Shown: piece after piece, positions 15,981 through 24,805 of the stretch | Layout: each line of letters begins with the position of its first letter | Numbering within the stretch: the first letter of the stretch is position 1 | Assembly (NCBI RefSeq): GCF_031846385.1 | Contig: NZ_JAVRHV010000004.1 | Coordinates: 267,045 to 331,044 of the forward strand | Length of the DNA stretch: 64,000 bases | Reading direction: 5' to 3' | DNA from: Urechidicola vernalis | Lineage (GTDB): Bacteria; Bacteroidota; Bacteroidia; Flavobacteriales; Flavobacteriaceae | Notes under the pieces: generated by a model | Seen by the model: the letters and a program-made list of their open reading frames with translations, nothing else | Told to the model about the DNA's origin: nothing | Databases searched by the model: none | Made by a program: the position numbers and the translations under genes

Positions 15981-16919
15981 CTATAAAAATTTATCTGATT
16001 CTTGATAGGCTTTAATTACTGCTATTTCGCCATCTTTTCCATTAACAGAGTTGCCATGCTCCATTCCTAAAATTCCGTCAAAACCTCTAGAATGGATATA
16101 TTTAAATACATTTTTGTAATTAATTTCTCCTGATGTTGGCTCGTTCCTACCAGGATTATCTCCTATTTGAAAATATCCAATTTCATCCCAGCACGCTTCA
16201 ATATTAGGGATCAAATTACCTTCTTGAATTTGTTGATGATAAATATCGAATAATATTTTACAAGACGGACTATTTACAGCTTTACATATTTGAAATGCCT
16301 GTGGGCTTTCTGATAAAAATAAACCCGGGTGATTTCTAAAATTTAATGGTTCTAATACCATTGTTAAATTCTCCTTTTCTAGGATTTCAGAAGCATATTT
16401 TAAAGAGTCAACTACGTTAGCAGTTTGATACGCCATATTTAACCTTAAATCTACATGGCCAGGTACAACTGTCATCCATTTTGCATTTACGCGTTTAGCT
16501 ACAGCCACAGACTCTTCAATTTGAGATAAAAATTCTTTCCTGAATTCTTCTTTGCCACTGGCTAAATTTGGCTCTTTCCAATAAATTTTATGCGCAACAA
16601 AAACACCCATTTCTATGTTTCTGTTAGACATGATTTTAGCCATTTTTTCTTGAGTTTCAATACTTCGACCTTTCATGCCATTATCTTCAAAAGCAGTAAA
16701 ACCTTGATCAGCCATAAAATTAAGTTGGTCAATCGGGTCTTTACCCGCATGGTTTTGAAACATACCTAAATGTGGAGCGTAATTTAAATTGTAATTATAC
16801 TTGTCTACAATTATCGTTTCTTCTTTTTTAGCATTCATGGCGCTAAGTCCAAAGGCACCCGAACTAAGAACAGCTGCTGCAGTTGTCCCTTTTTTTAAAA
16901 ATGATCTTCTTTCCATCAT
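15981..16919 (-). CDS. Tat-exported hydroxypyruvate isomerase-like TIM barrel
   Basis: 312 residues with a Tat signal (ERRSFLKKG, followed by an Ala-rich hydrophobic stretch ending near residue 28). The xylose-isomerase-type TIM barrel has probable metal ligands Glu in VLEPLN, Asp in LFDIYHQQ, Gln in YFQIGD and Glu in LGMEHG, and the signature GDNPGRNEPTSGEINY that is typical of hydroxypyruvate isomerase (Hyi) relatives. Substrates of exported members are not known; in this operon, flanked by two exported Gfo/Idh proteins, isomerisation, epimerisation or beta-elimination of a keto-sugar is likely. The start with MMERR may be at the second Met. Confidence 0.87.
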   Translation of the reverse strand: MMERRSFLKKGTTAAAVLSSGAFGLSAMNAKKEETIIVDKYNYNLNYAPHLGMFQNHAGKDPIDQLNFMADQGFTAFEDNGMKGRSIETQEKMAKIMSNRNIEMGVFVAHKIYWKEPNLASGKEEFRKEFLSQIEESVAVAKRVNAKWMTVVPGHVDLRLNMAYQTANVVDSLKYASEILEKENLTMVLEPLNFRNHPGLFLSESPQAFQICKAVNSPSCKILFDIYHQQIQEGNLIPNIEACWDEIGYFQIGDNPGRNEPTSGEINYKNVFKYIHSRGFDGILGMEHGNSVNGKDGEIAVIKAYQESDKFL

Positions 16920-16927
16920 AAATAAAA

Positions 16928-18259
16928 TTAAGAGTTAATAATTGCTGTGCTTCCTGGAACAGGGGTAGGATAATTTCCATTTGCATCCAATACTACTGGT
17001 GGTATAGCATCAAATGTAAGTAAATCTTCATCTGGAACTAGTTTATGTTCAGAATTCATGGCTTCTTCCCAAGTAACAGATTTGCCCGTATAAGTAGCCA
17101 TTCTACCTAAAATTGCGGTCATTGTACTTTTTGCTCCATATTCAGCATTGTTTATATATTCACCGTTACCTCTTATGGCAGCAAATAGTTCGTCATGCTC
17201 TACTTGATAGGGGTTTTTATCATTCTCACCGTCATGTTTGTACCTGGTATTTCCAGAATAAGTTTTTAAATTTCCATTTCCACCTCCATCAGAATAAGTA
17301 GTTCCATGGGTTCCTTGAAATGTCTCAGAAACTCTATTCATACAACCTTGCTGATGTCTACATTGGCTTGATATTACTGCCCCACTTGGATATTCAAATT
17401 CTACAAAATGATGATCGAAGATTTGCCCATGATCTTTCCCTTTTCTAGTTTCTCTACCACCCATACCTTGAGCTTTTACAGGGTATTCTCCCAAGAACCA
17501 GTTTGCAACATCTATATTGTGAATATGTTGCTCTAAAATATGATCACCACAAATCCAGTTAAAATAATACCAATTTCTCATTTGATATTCCATTTCTGTC
17601 ATGCCTTCTTTTCTAGGTCTTACCCAAACACCACTACTATTCCAATATACCTGACCTGAAACAATATTCCCAATTTCTCCTGCTTTAACCTTGTCGTAAA
17701 TTGCGCGGTAGTTGCTTTGGTAGTGTCTTTGAAGACCTACTACCACATTTAACTTTTTGCTTTCTGCTTCTCTTGCTGTTTTTAAAACTTTTTTGATTCC
17801 TGCAACGTCAGTAGCTACAGGTTTTTCCATAAATACATGTTTGTTTTGAGCAACTGCATATTCAAAATGTTGAGGTCTGAATCCAGGAGGGGTTGTTAAA
17901 ATAACGACATCAGCTTCGTCAATTGCCTTTTTGTATGAGCCAAAACCAACGAATTTTGTTTCTGGATTAACCTTAATTCTATCTACTGAAAACATTTTCA
18001 ATAAGTTTTTTAAAGAACCTTCTAAACGATCCTCAAAAGCGTCTGCCATAGCAACTAATTCCACATTTGCATCGGCTTTTAATGCTTGACTTACAGCCCC
18101 AGTGCCTCTTCCACCACAACCAACAACGGCTAGTTTTAGTTTTTTGTCTGATTTAAATGTTGGTGAAGCTGATAAAAGTGAAGGTGTCAAAATGATTCCA
18201 CTTGTTAATAGGCTAGAGCCTTTAACAAAATTGCGACGAGATAAAATGTTTTTGTTCAT
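16928..18259 (-). CDS. Tat-exported Gfo/Idh/MocA family oxidoreductase
   Basis: 443 residues. The Tat motif SRRNFVKG (7-14) is followed by a hydrophobic segment and a Rossmann fold starting LKLAVVGCGGRGTG. The catalytic Lys is in FMEKPVATD, and GDHILEQHIHNIDVANWFLG holds the active-site helix with several His residues. It is only distantly similar to the other exported oxidoreductase of this operon, so the two are not simple duplicates. A role in periplasmic sugar oxidation/reduction is inferred. GH109-type glycosidases also use this fold with Tat signals and bound NAD, so a glycosidase activity by redox-assisted elimination is possible. Confidence 0.9.
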   Translation of the reverse strand: MNKNILSRRNFVKGSSLLTSGIILTPSLLSASPTFKSDKKLKLAVVGCGGRGTGAVSQALKADANVELVAMADAFEDRLEGSLKNLLKMFSVDRIKVNPETKFVGFGSYKKAIDEADVVILTTPPGFRPQHFEYAVAQNKHVFMEKPVATDVAGIKKVLKTAREAESKKLNVVVGLQRHYQSNYRAIYDKVKAGEIGNIVSGQVYWNSSGVWVRPRKEGMTEMEYQMRNWYYFNWICGDHILEQHIHNIDVANWFLGEYPVKAQGMGGRETRKGKDHGQIFDHHFVEFEYPSGAVISSQCRHQQGCMNRVSETFQGTHGTTYSDGGGNGNLKTYSGNTRYKHDGENDKNPYQVEHDELFAAIRGNGEYINNAEYGAKSTMTAILGRMATYTGKSVTWEEAMNSEHKLVPDEDLLTFDAIPPVVLDANGNYPTPVPGSTAIINS

Positions 18260-18273
18260 GATGTAAATAGTTA

Positions 18274-19239
18274 TTAATTAAGTCCAAAATCTTCAATGGC
18301 ATTGAGCCAGTATTTTTTAATTTCTTCTGCAGTTGGTTGTTTTTTTGGTCTTACAACTCTAAAGCCAACGAATTCTGCATTTGTGTGCCACCATTCGCTT
18401 TTCGGAATTTGTGGATCTCTTCTTTTCCATTTCGATTTTGATGCACCTCTATAGGTGCAACAAATCTTGTCTTTCGTATCTTTCCAAGACCCACCTCTTA
18501 CAACACGTGGGTATAATTCTATAGGAGTGTTTATAGGGTTTGTTGAAGGGGATTTTTTATAAAATTCAGGGTCGTATTGGTCAAAAACCCATTCAGACAC
18601 ATTTCCAAGCATATCGTAAATACCTAGATTGTTTGGAGTTTTTTTTCCTACACGTTCATATTTGTCATTAGTGTTTTCATTATACCAAGCAATGGTGTCA
18701 ATAGTGTTGTTAGATGCATCTGTTTTTCCAATTTTACAAACGTATTCCCATTCAGCTTCTGTTGGTAGTCTGTAAAAAATGCCTGTTTTTGCAGTAAGCC
18801 ATTTGCAATACATAAGGGCAGCGTAATGGGTCATGTTAATAGCAGGGTGATCTTCTTTACCCATTCCAAAACTCATTTCTACATATGGTGTTGTTGCTCC
18901 ACTTACTCCATCAATTCCAAATTCACTTAATAGGTTATTATTTTTAAATTCCTTCGACTCAAAAGACCCAAAAACAAAAGCATCATATTGCTCCCAAGTA
19001 ATTTCGTACTTACCTATCCAAAAGTCATCTACCGTTATTTTATGTTTAGGTTTTTCGTTGGATTTTCGATTTTCATCATTAGTTCCCATATTAAATGGCC
19101 CTCCATTTACTGCGATCATTTCAACAAGGAAAGTTTCATTTAAAATTTTTTGCGAATAGTTTTTAAAGGTCTGAGCATTTAAATGACTATAAAAACTAAA
19201 AATTATAGTGTAAACAAGAATTTTTTTTATGGAATGCAT
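18274..19239 (-). CDS. SUMF1/FGE-fold exported protein lacking the catalytic cysteine pair
   Basis: 321 residues with a signal peptide (to about residue 22, before QTFKNY) and a complete formylglycine-generating-enzyme fold: VNGGPFNMGT, KYEITWEQYDAF, RLPTEAEWEYVC, GNVSEWVFD, VVRGGSW and VGFRVVRPK. In true FGEs the GGS motif is followed by two cysteines five residues apart (CxxxxC) that oxidise sulfatases. Here the segment reads GGSWKDTKDKICCTYRG, so the first cysteine is missing, and no sulfatase gene is in the window. It is more likely a structural or binding protein, as the GldJ/GldK relatives of Bacteroidota are. First gene of the minus-strand operon. Confidence 0.85.
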   Translation of the reverse strand: MHSIKKILVYTIIFSFYSHLNAQTFKNYSQKILNETFLVEMIAVNGGPFNMGTNDENRKSNEKPKHKITVDDFWIGKYEITWEQYDAFVFGSFESKEFKNNNLLSEFGIDGVSGATTPYVEMSFGMGKEDHPAINMTHYAALMYCKWLTAKTGIFYRLPTEAEWEYVCKIGKTDASNNTIDTIAWYNENTNDKYERVGKKTPNNLGIYDMLGNVSEWVFDQYDPEFYKKSPSTNPINTPIELYPRVVRGGSWKDTKDKICCTYRGASKSKWKRRDPQIPKSEWWHTNAEFVGFRVVRPKKQPTAEEIKKYWLNAIEDFGLN

Positions 19240-19604
19240 TGTGTTTTTTATCGGTTAAAAAAAAGGTTCATTTTCTTAGATTGTATTGAGAATCTGATGT
19301 CTATCTTTTGAAAACGCTCAAATGTATGAAAATGATCTTTTGAATTATTGAAAATAATATAGAAAATTGAACGGAAACGAGCGAATTTTATAATTGATTG
19401 TAAAGGTCTGAATTTATTAAGAAATTGGCAAAATTTTCGAAAAACAGCATAATATGTCATTCAGCGAAGGTTAACGTCCATTTGTCGTAATGGTAAAGTT
19501 TGTTCTTTATTAAGATTTTATATTGTCAGTTCAAATTGGCCGAAAACGATTTAGGTTGGGGTTGCTCTTTTGAGAAAACTAAAAATTAATTAAATTAACT
19601 AAGT
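19240..19604. other. Divergent control region between SUMF1 operon and susC-1
   Basis: 365 bases shared by two divergent transcription units. It holds a GAAAACG-type site at 19308-19321 (about 70 bases before the SUMF1-gene start) and another at 19541-19554 near susC-1. The 70-codon ORF on the minus strand in this gap has no coding character. No exact TAnnTTTG box is seen, which may mean regulated or ECF-type promoters. Confidence 0.5.
19541..19554. promoter_or_regulatory. Candidate LacI-type operator before susC-1
   Basis: CGAAAACGATTTAG matches the perfect palindrome before susC-2 at 12 of 14 positions and lies about 50 bases upstream of the susC-1 ATG. Confidence 0.45.
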
Positions 19605-19678
19605 ATGAAGAACAATTTACTAAAAAAAATGTTTTTTGTTGCAATTATGCTCACTAGTAGTGTCATATTTGCTCAAAC
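19577..19678 (+). repeat. Leader plus signal-peptide sequence duplicated at the two susC genes (copy 1)
   Basis: From 28 bases before the ATG to the signal-peptide cleavage region this segment is nearly identical to 28666-28769: 70 of 74 coding bases are equal and the non-coding leader differs mainly by two extra A. Identity falls sharply after the CAAAC that ends the signal peptide. Confidence 0.8.
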
Positions 19679-22600
19679 AGTTTCTGGAACGGTATCCGAT
19701 AATAATGGACCGCTACCTGGAGCGAGTGTAGTGGTGAAAGGCACTACAAACGGTGGAGACACCGATTTTGATGGGAAGTTCTCGCTAGACAACGTTGCTG
19801 CTGATGCAGTACTTGTTGTTAGTTTTTTGGGATATGAAACCCAAGAGATAGCGGTAGCAGGTCGATCACAAATTGATGTGGTATTGATTGCGGGTTCAGA
19901 ATCTCTAGAAGAGGTTACTGTGACTGCACTTGGAATTACAAGAGAGCGTAAATCTTTAGGATATTCTGTGCAAGAGGTAAAAGGAGACGTGCTTGCTGAA
20001 AGAAGTGAAACGAACGTAACCAATGCTTTATCTGGACAGGTGGCTGGTTTACAAGTAATGAGATCTAGTAATGGACCTGCGGGTTCTTCAAAAATTATTA
20101 TTCGTGGTAACAACTCTTTAACAGGAGATAACCAACCGTTAATTGTAATTGATGGTGTGCCAGTAGATAATTCAGGTGGTGCTAATGCTGATTTTTGGAA
20201 TCCTACTCAAGATACAGGAAATGGACTTGGAGACATTAACTCTAACGATATTGAAACTATATCTGTATTAAAAGGTGCATCGGCAGCCGCTCTTTATGGT
20301 TCTCGTGGTGGTAATGGAGTTATTTTAATTACGACTAAGACAGGTAGACAATCCGATGGTTTAGGAATTACATATTCTGCAACCTTAGGGACTACTAACA
20401 CTTTTATGGCACCAGATATGCAAAATGTTTTCGGACAAGGTTCTGAAGGAATTTTTGACCCTGTTTCTGGATCTTCTTGGGGACCAAAAGCAGAAGGACA
20501 AACAGTTACTGATTGGGAAGGAAAGCAAGTGCCTTTAAATATACATGATAATATTGATAATTTTTACGAAGGAGGATTTACGCAAGATCATAGTTTGTCT
20601 TTCCAAAATAGAATTAGTAATGGTACATCGTTGTATACTTCAGCGAACTACTTAAACGATCAAAGTAATATCCCTGGTTCTACTTTAGAAAGGTTAAATT
20701 TAACATCAAGAGCAGTTTCTGTATTTGGTAAAACTGATAATTGGACAGTAGATACTAAGATTCAATATATTAATACTATAGCGAATAACAGACCGATCAA
20801 TGGTCAAAATGATAGAAACTCATTTGGAACAATTGCTACCTTACCAAGATCATTAGACATTAGAGAGTTTAAAGATCATACTGATGAATTTGGTAATATG
20901 ATTTGGTGGTCTGAAGGTAATGGATCTAATCCTTACTGGGCCGCAAATAATGCTTTAAGTAACGATAAAAGAAATCGTTTCATTTTAACAGGAATGTTAA
21001 AAAACCAAATTAATGATTGGTTAAGTGCAGAAGTTAGAGGAGGTGCTGATATTCATAATACAGTATTGGATTCTAAATTGTATGCTGGAGGTAGAAATTC
21101 TGTGACAGGTAGATATTCTACTGGATATAGAAATTTCCAAGAGAATAACTTCAGTGCTATGGTAACTGCTTCTAAAAATAACTTATTTGGTAAATTTGGA
21201 GGAACTGCCTTATTAGGAGGTAACTTAATGAAGCAATTCAGAACTAGTTTAAGCTCAAGTTCTGGAGAATTAGTTGTGCCTAATTTATTCTCTTTAAATA
21301 ATGGTGTAAATCCACCAACTGTTAGTCAGGGAAGAGTTGAAAGAAAAATGAACTCTATTTATGGAACATTACAAGTAAATTATGATGATTTCTTATACTT
21401 AGATGTTACAGGAAGAAATGACTGGACTTCTACTTTAAGTGAAGATAATAGATCTTTCTTCTATCCATCTGTGAGTGCCTCTTTTGTATTAACAGAATTG
21501 TTAGATAAAAATGATGGAAATCCAGATTGGTTAAACTTTGCTAAGTTCCGTGGATCATATGCAACAGTAGGTAATGATATGGATCCTTATCAGTTATATA
21601 ACTTTTATTCTATTGGAAAAGATCCAAATGGTAATACTACAGCTTCAAGTAACTCAACTAAGTTTAACGAAAATATTAAGAGTGAGTTAATTAAATCTAC
21701 AGAAATCGGATTTGAAACACGTATGTTCAATAACAGATTATATTTAGATTTTGCTTGGTATAAAACAAATGCAACTAACCAAATTTTAAGAATCCCTGTT
21801 GATCCATTAAGTGGATTTACAGGATCAATTGTAAATGCAGGTGATATCCAAAATACAGGTTTCGAGATTACAGCTAATGGATCGATTTTTGATAATCCAG
21901 AAGGGTTCTCTTGGGATGTGAATGTGAACTATTCTCATAATAAAAATACTATTGAAGAGTTAACTGATGATGTTACGCAATATGGTTTAGGAGGATTTGA
22001 TAATATGAGTATCTTGGCGGTTTCTGGAGGTAGATATGGTGAGATTCATGGTACTAAATTTCAGCGTGTAGAAGATGAGGCTGATCCAAATTTTGGAGCA
22101 ATCATTGTTGATGCAAATGGTATTCCATTAGGTACTTCTGAAAGATTCCATGTTGGAGATCAAGAAGCAGATGCTTTGTTAGGTATGACAAATTCATTTA
22201 GTTATAAGAACTTTGCATTAAGTGTTTTAGTTGATGCGCGTATTGGGGGAGAAATTTTCTCTGGTACAAACAGAGCAATTCAACAAAGTGGTACTGGTGC
22301 TGCAACGGTAGTAAACGGAGAAAGAGCTGATATCGTTTTTGATGGTGTAATGGATGATGGTTCAGGAAGCTATACTCAAAATACTACTGGGGTTAGTCCA
22401 CAATTATATTGGGGAACTTTAGCAGCTAGAACAGGTAATTTAGGTATTACTGAGCATAATATTTATGATGCTACAAATGTACGTTTAAGAAATATTCAAT
22501 TAGATTATACATTCCCTTCTGAGTGGTTGGGGGATTCTGGGATTCAACGTGCTAAAGTTGGATTTTCAGCTAACAATGTTTGGATGATTTCTAGTAATTT

Positions 22601-22715
22601 GAATGGGGTAGATCCTGAATCTGTATTCGCTACAAATTCTAATGCTACTGGTTTTGAGAATTTAACTTCGCCAACACAAAGAAGTTTCTTTTTTAATGTA
22701 ACACTTAGTTTCTAA
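19605..22715 (+). CDS. SusC/RagA family TonB-dependent outer-membrane transporter (susC-1)
   Basis: 1,036 residues. Signal peptide MKNNLLKKMFFVAIMLTSSV to about 24, then a carboxypeptidase-regulatory-like domain (SGTVSDNNGPLPGASVVVKG, about 25-100), the plug (about 115-245, with VDVV/VTVTALGI lead-in and PLIVIDGVPVD, KGASAAALYGSRGGNG) and a 22-strand barrel ending FFFNVTLSF. It forms a lidded importer with the SusD protein encoded 18 bases downstream and takes up oligosaccharides or glycosides using TonB energy. It is the first gene of module one (SusC-SusD-VCBS). Its substrate cannot be told from sequence. Confidence 0.97.
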   Translation: MKNNLLKKMFFVAIMLTSSVIFAQTVSGTVSDNNGPLPGASVVVKGTTNGGDTDFDGKFSLDNVAADAVLVVSFLGYETQEIAVAGRSQIDVVLIAGSESLEEVTVTALGITRERKSLGYSVQEVKGDVLAERSETNVTNALSGQVAGLQVMRSSNGPAGSSKIIIRGNNSLTGDNQPLIVIDGVPVDNSGGANADFWNPTQDTGNGLGDINSNDIETISVLKGASAAALYGSRGGNGVILITTKTGRQSDGLGITYSATLGTTNTFMAPDMQNVFGQGSEGIFDPVSGSSWGPKAEGQTVTDWEGKQVPLNIHDNIDNFYEGGFTQDHSLSFQNRISNGTSLYTSANYLNDQSNIPGSTLERLNLTSRAVSVFGKTDNWTVDTKIQYINTIANNRPINGQNDRNSFGTIATLPRSLDIREFKDHTDEFGNMIWWSEGNGSNPYWAANNALSNDKRNRFILTGMLKNQINDWLSAEVRGGADIHNTVLDSKLYAGGRNSVTGRYSTGYRNFQENNFSAMVTASKNNLFGKFGGTALLGGNLMKQFRTSLSSSSGELVVPNLFSLNNGVNPPTVSQGRVERKMNSIYGTLQVNYDDFLYLDVTGRNDWTSTLSEDNRSFFYPSVSASFVLTELLDKNDGNPDWLNFAKFRGSYATVGNDMDPYQLYNFYSIGKDPNGNTTASSNSTKFNENIKSELIKSTEIGFETRMFNNRLYLDFAWYKTNATNQILRIPVDPLSGFTGSIVNAGDIQNTGFEITANGSIFDNPEGFSWDVNVNYSHNKNTIEELTDDVTQYGLGGFDNMSILAVSGGRYGEIHGTKFQRVEDEADPNFGAIIVDANGIPLGTSERFHVGDQEADALLGMTNSFSYKNFALSVLVDARIGGEIFSGTNRAIQQSGTGAATVVNGERADIVFDGVMDDGSGSYTQNTTGVSPQLYWGTLAARTGNLGITEHNIYDATNVRLRNIQLDYTFPSEWLGDSGIQRAKVGFSANNVWMISSNLNGVDPESVFATNSNATGFENLTSPTQRSFFFNVTLSF

Positions 22716-22733
22716 ACTTAAAAAAATAAAATT

Positions 22734-24641
22734 ATGATTAAAATAATGAAAAAAATAGGGATGCTTTTAGCAGCATTTGTATTGATTGTCTCATGTGATG
22801 ATTTTGAGGAAATCAATGTAAATCCGACGGCTGCAAGTGCGGACCAAGTTCAGGTAGAGTACTTTATAAACGGTTCTATTATTGGTGCGCAGCAAGACCC
22901 ACATATTGCAGAGAGAGTCTTTGTATTGTATTGGTCAGATGCATCAAGAATGGATAATAAACGAGTATTGTCTGAAGGAGGTTATAATGCTGGTTGGACA
23001 GCGGATTACTATAGATATGTAGGAGGATGGTTGAACGATATTAATTCTGCAATTGAAGTAGCGGACACTCATTTAGAGTCTGGTAATATTAAAGAGTACA
23101 CGAGTAACTTAAAGCAGGTTTCTAGAATTTGGAGAGCTTATTTAATGAGTGAAATGGCTGATAACTTTGGACCAATTGCTATTGAGGGTTTTCAAGGTGA
23201 AAACCCAGATTATAATTCTGTTGAGGACGTATATATGTTCTTGTTGGCTGAATTGAAAGAAGCAACTGCGATGTTAGATGTTAATGTTAGTGTGCCTAAT
23301 GGAGTGGCAAATTTAGATGCGGCTTATGGTTTTGATTTTACAAAATGGAAAGCATATGGTACATCTATGAGGATGAGATTGGCAATGCGTTTGTCTGAGG
23401 TTGCTCCTGGGGTAGCACAGCAAGAATTTGAGGATGCAGTAAATAATAATGCATATGTTTCCGTTTCTTCTGAAAACTTTAAAGTGAAAGAAGGTGGTGG
23501 ATGGAATTCATTGACTAACGTAATGTCTAGACAATGGAATAACCATTACTTGTCTGCTTCATTAAATAACTTAGCAATTGGTTTAGGAGGAATTAATTCT
23601 GCTGATCAATTAGATGCAGATAAGCATGCATTTATTAAGCCTGGAGATCATATGGGATTAAAGTTTGATGATCATTTCACAACTTTAACAAATGATCCTT
23701 CTGCTGGGTTCTGGTTTGATGGTTTGCATGAGAAGATTGATCCAAGAATTTATGCTTTGTATAAAATACCTGGAGATGTAAATGATCCTGACTTTAATAA
23801 ATATCCGACTTGGTCAAGTTCTTGGGGTGATACTGTAAGACCTTTATTAGATGATAATGGAGATGAAATTTTAACTGTTGACGCTACAAATCATTGGAAT
23901 GCGCCATCATCTGGTGACTGGGGTGAAAAAGGAGCGAAAAACAGATTGAGATATATAGGAACATTACCTAGATTGTCTCATAAGTATAGAAGTGATCAGT
24001 CAGATAGGTTGTTTTTTGCATCTTGGGAGTCTTATTTCTTAATTGCTGAAGCAGCAGTTAGAGGTTGGAGTGTTCCATATTCGGCTAAAGCGGCATATGA
24101 GCAGGGAATTAGCGAGAGTTTCGAATATAATGGTGTGTCTCAACACTATGGAAATTATGTCTTGTCTCAAGATTATAATAGGGTTGGAACTTCAGTATCG
24201 TTTGATCACGTAACTGAGCCACCTGCTACTATGACTATGAACTATGTAGATGGATATACAAATACTCCAGGTACGCATACCTTTACTTATCCAAGTAATA
24301 CAATCTATGAAGGTGGTTCTGTGAAGAATGACCAATTAACTAAGATTATTACTCAAAAATACATCGCACAGAATCCATATTTAGCTTTAGAAGGATGGAA
24401 TGATCATAGAAGATTAGGATTACCTTTCTTTGAAAATCCTGCAATTGAGAACCCACTTGCAAACTTGCCAGATTTAACTACAAGTAACTATATGACTAAC
24501 AGTGTTAAATTCTACGGACAAAGACAAATTTATCCGGCTAATTTTGCCGATAATGTTCCTGATGGATATGAGCAAGCGGTAGGTCATTTAGGTGGGCCAG
24601 ACGAAATTTTAACTCCGCTTTGGTGGGCTAAGAAAAACTAA
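22734..24641 (+). CDS. SusD/RagB family surface glycan-binding lipoprotein (SusD-like_2 type)
   Basis: 635 residues. A lipoprotein signal (MKKIGMLLAAFVLIVSC, lipobox Cys) is followed by acidic residues DDFEE, which in flavobacteria favours surface exposure. INVNPTAASADQV and the C-terminal YIAQNPYLALEGWNDHRRLG are typical of the SusD-like_2 subfamily, with TPR-like helices in between. It caps the SusC-1 barrel. Start could be the first ATG or the inner one at MKKIGM, which is the better lipoprotein start. A strong terminator follows, so the VCBS gene probably has its own promoter. Confidence 0.94.
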   Translation: MIKIMKKIGMLLAAFVLIVSCDDFEEINVNPTAASADQVQVEYFINGSIIGAQQDPHIAERVFVLYWSDASRMDNKRVLSEGGYNAGWTADYYRYVGGWLNDINSAIEVADTHLESGNIKEYTSNLKQVSRIWRAYLMSEMADNFGPIAIEGFQGENPDYNSVEDVYMFLLAELKEATAMLDVNVSVPNGVANLDAAYGFDFTKWKAYGTSMRMRLAMRLSEVAPGVAQQEFEDAVNNNAYVSVSSENFKVKEGGGWNSLTNVMSRQWNNHYLSASLNNLAIGLGGINSADQLDADKHAFIKPGDHMGLKFDDHFTTLTNDPSAGFWFDGLHEKIDPRIYALYKIPGDVNDPDFNKYPTWSSSWGDTVRPLLDDNGDEILTVDATNHWNAPSSGDWGEKGAKNRLRYIGTLPRLSHKYRSDQSDRLFFASWESYFLIAEAAVRGWSVPYSAKAAYEQGISESFEYNGVSQHYGNYVLSQDYNRVGTSVSFDHVTEPPATMTMNYVDGYTNTPGTHTFTYPSNTIYEGGSVKNDQLTKIITQKYIAQNPYLALEGWNDHRRLGLPFFENPAIENPLANLPDLTTSNYMTNSVKFYGQRQIYPANFADNVPDGYEQAVGHLGGPDEILTPLWWAKKN

Positions 24642-24662
24642 ATTTAGTTTAGATTAATTTTT

Positions 24663-24695
24663 AAAACTCAGCATTTAATTATGCTGAGTTTTTTT
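24663..24695 (+). terminator. Terminator after susD-1
   Basis: ACTCAGCAT pairs with ATGCTGAGT, six-base loop, flanked by AAA and a seven-T run. Confidence 0.85.
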
Positions 24696-24805
24696 ATGAA
24701 ATAGAATCGCTATTTTTTCAAAATATCGTTTATAAATAAAGGCTCTAGAGGATTAAATTTTGTATCTTTCTACCATCTTTTTTACTATAAATACATTGTT
24801 TTATT

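Noticed and set aside
19248..19460. 70-codon minus-strand ORF in the control region before susC-1
   Set aside because: Low-complexity, Phe/Lys/Ile composition as expected for AT-rich non-coding DNA, no leader, and it covers probable operator sites.
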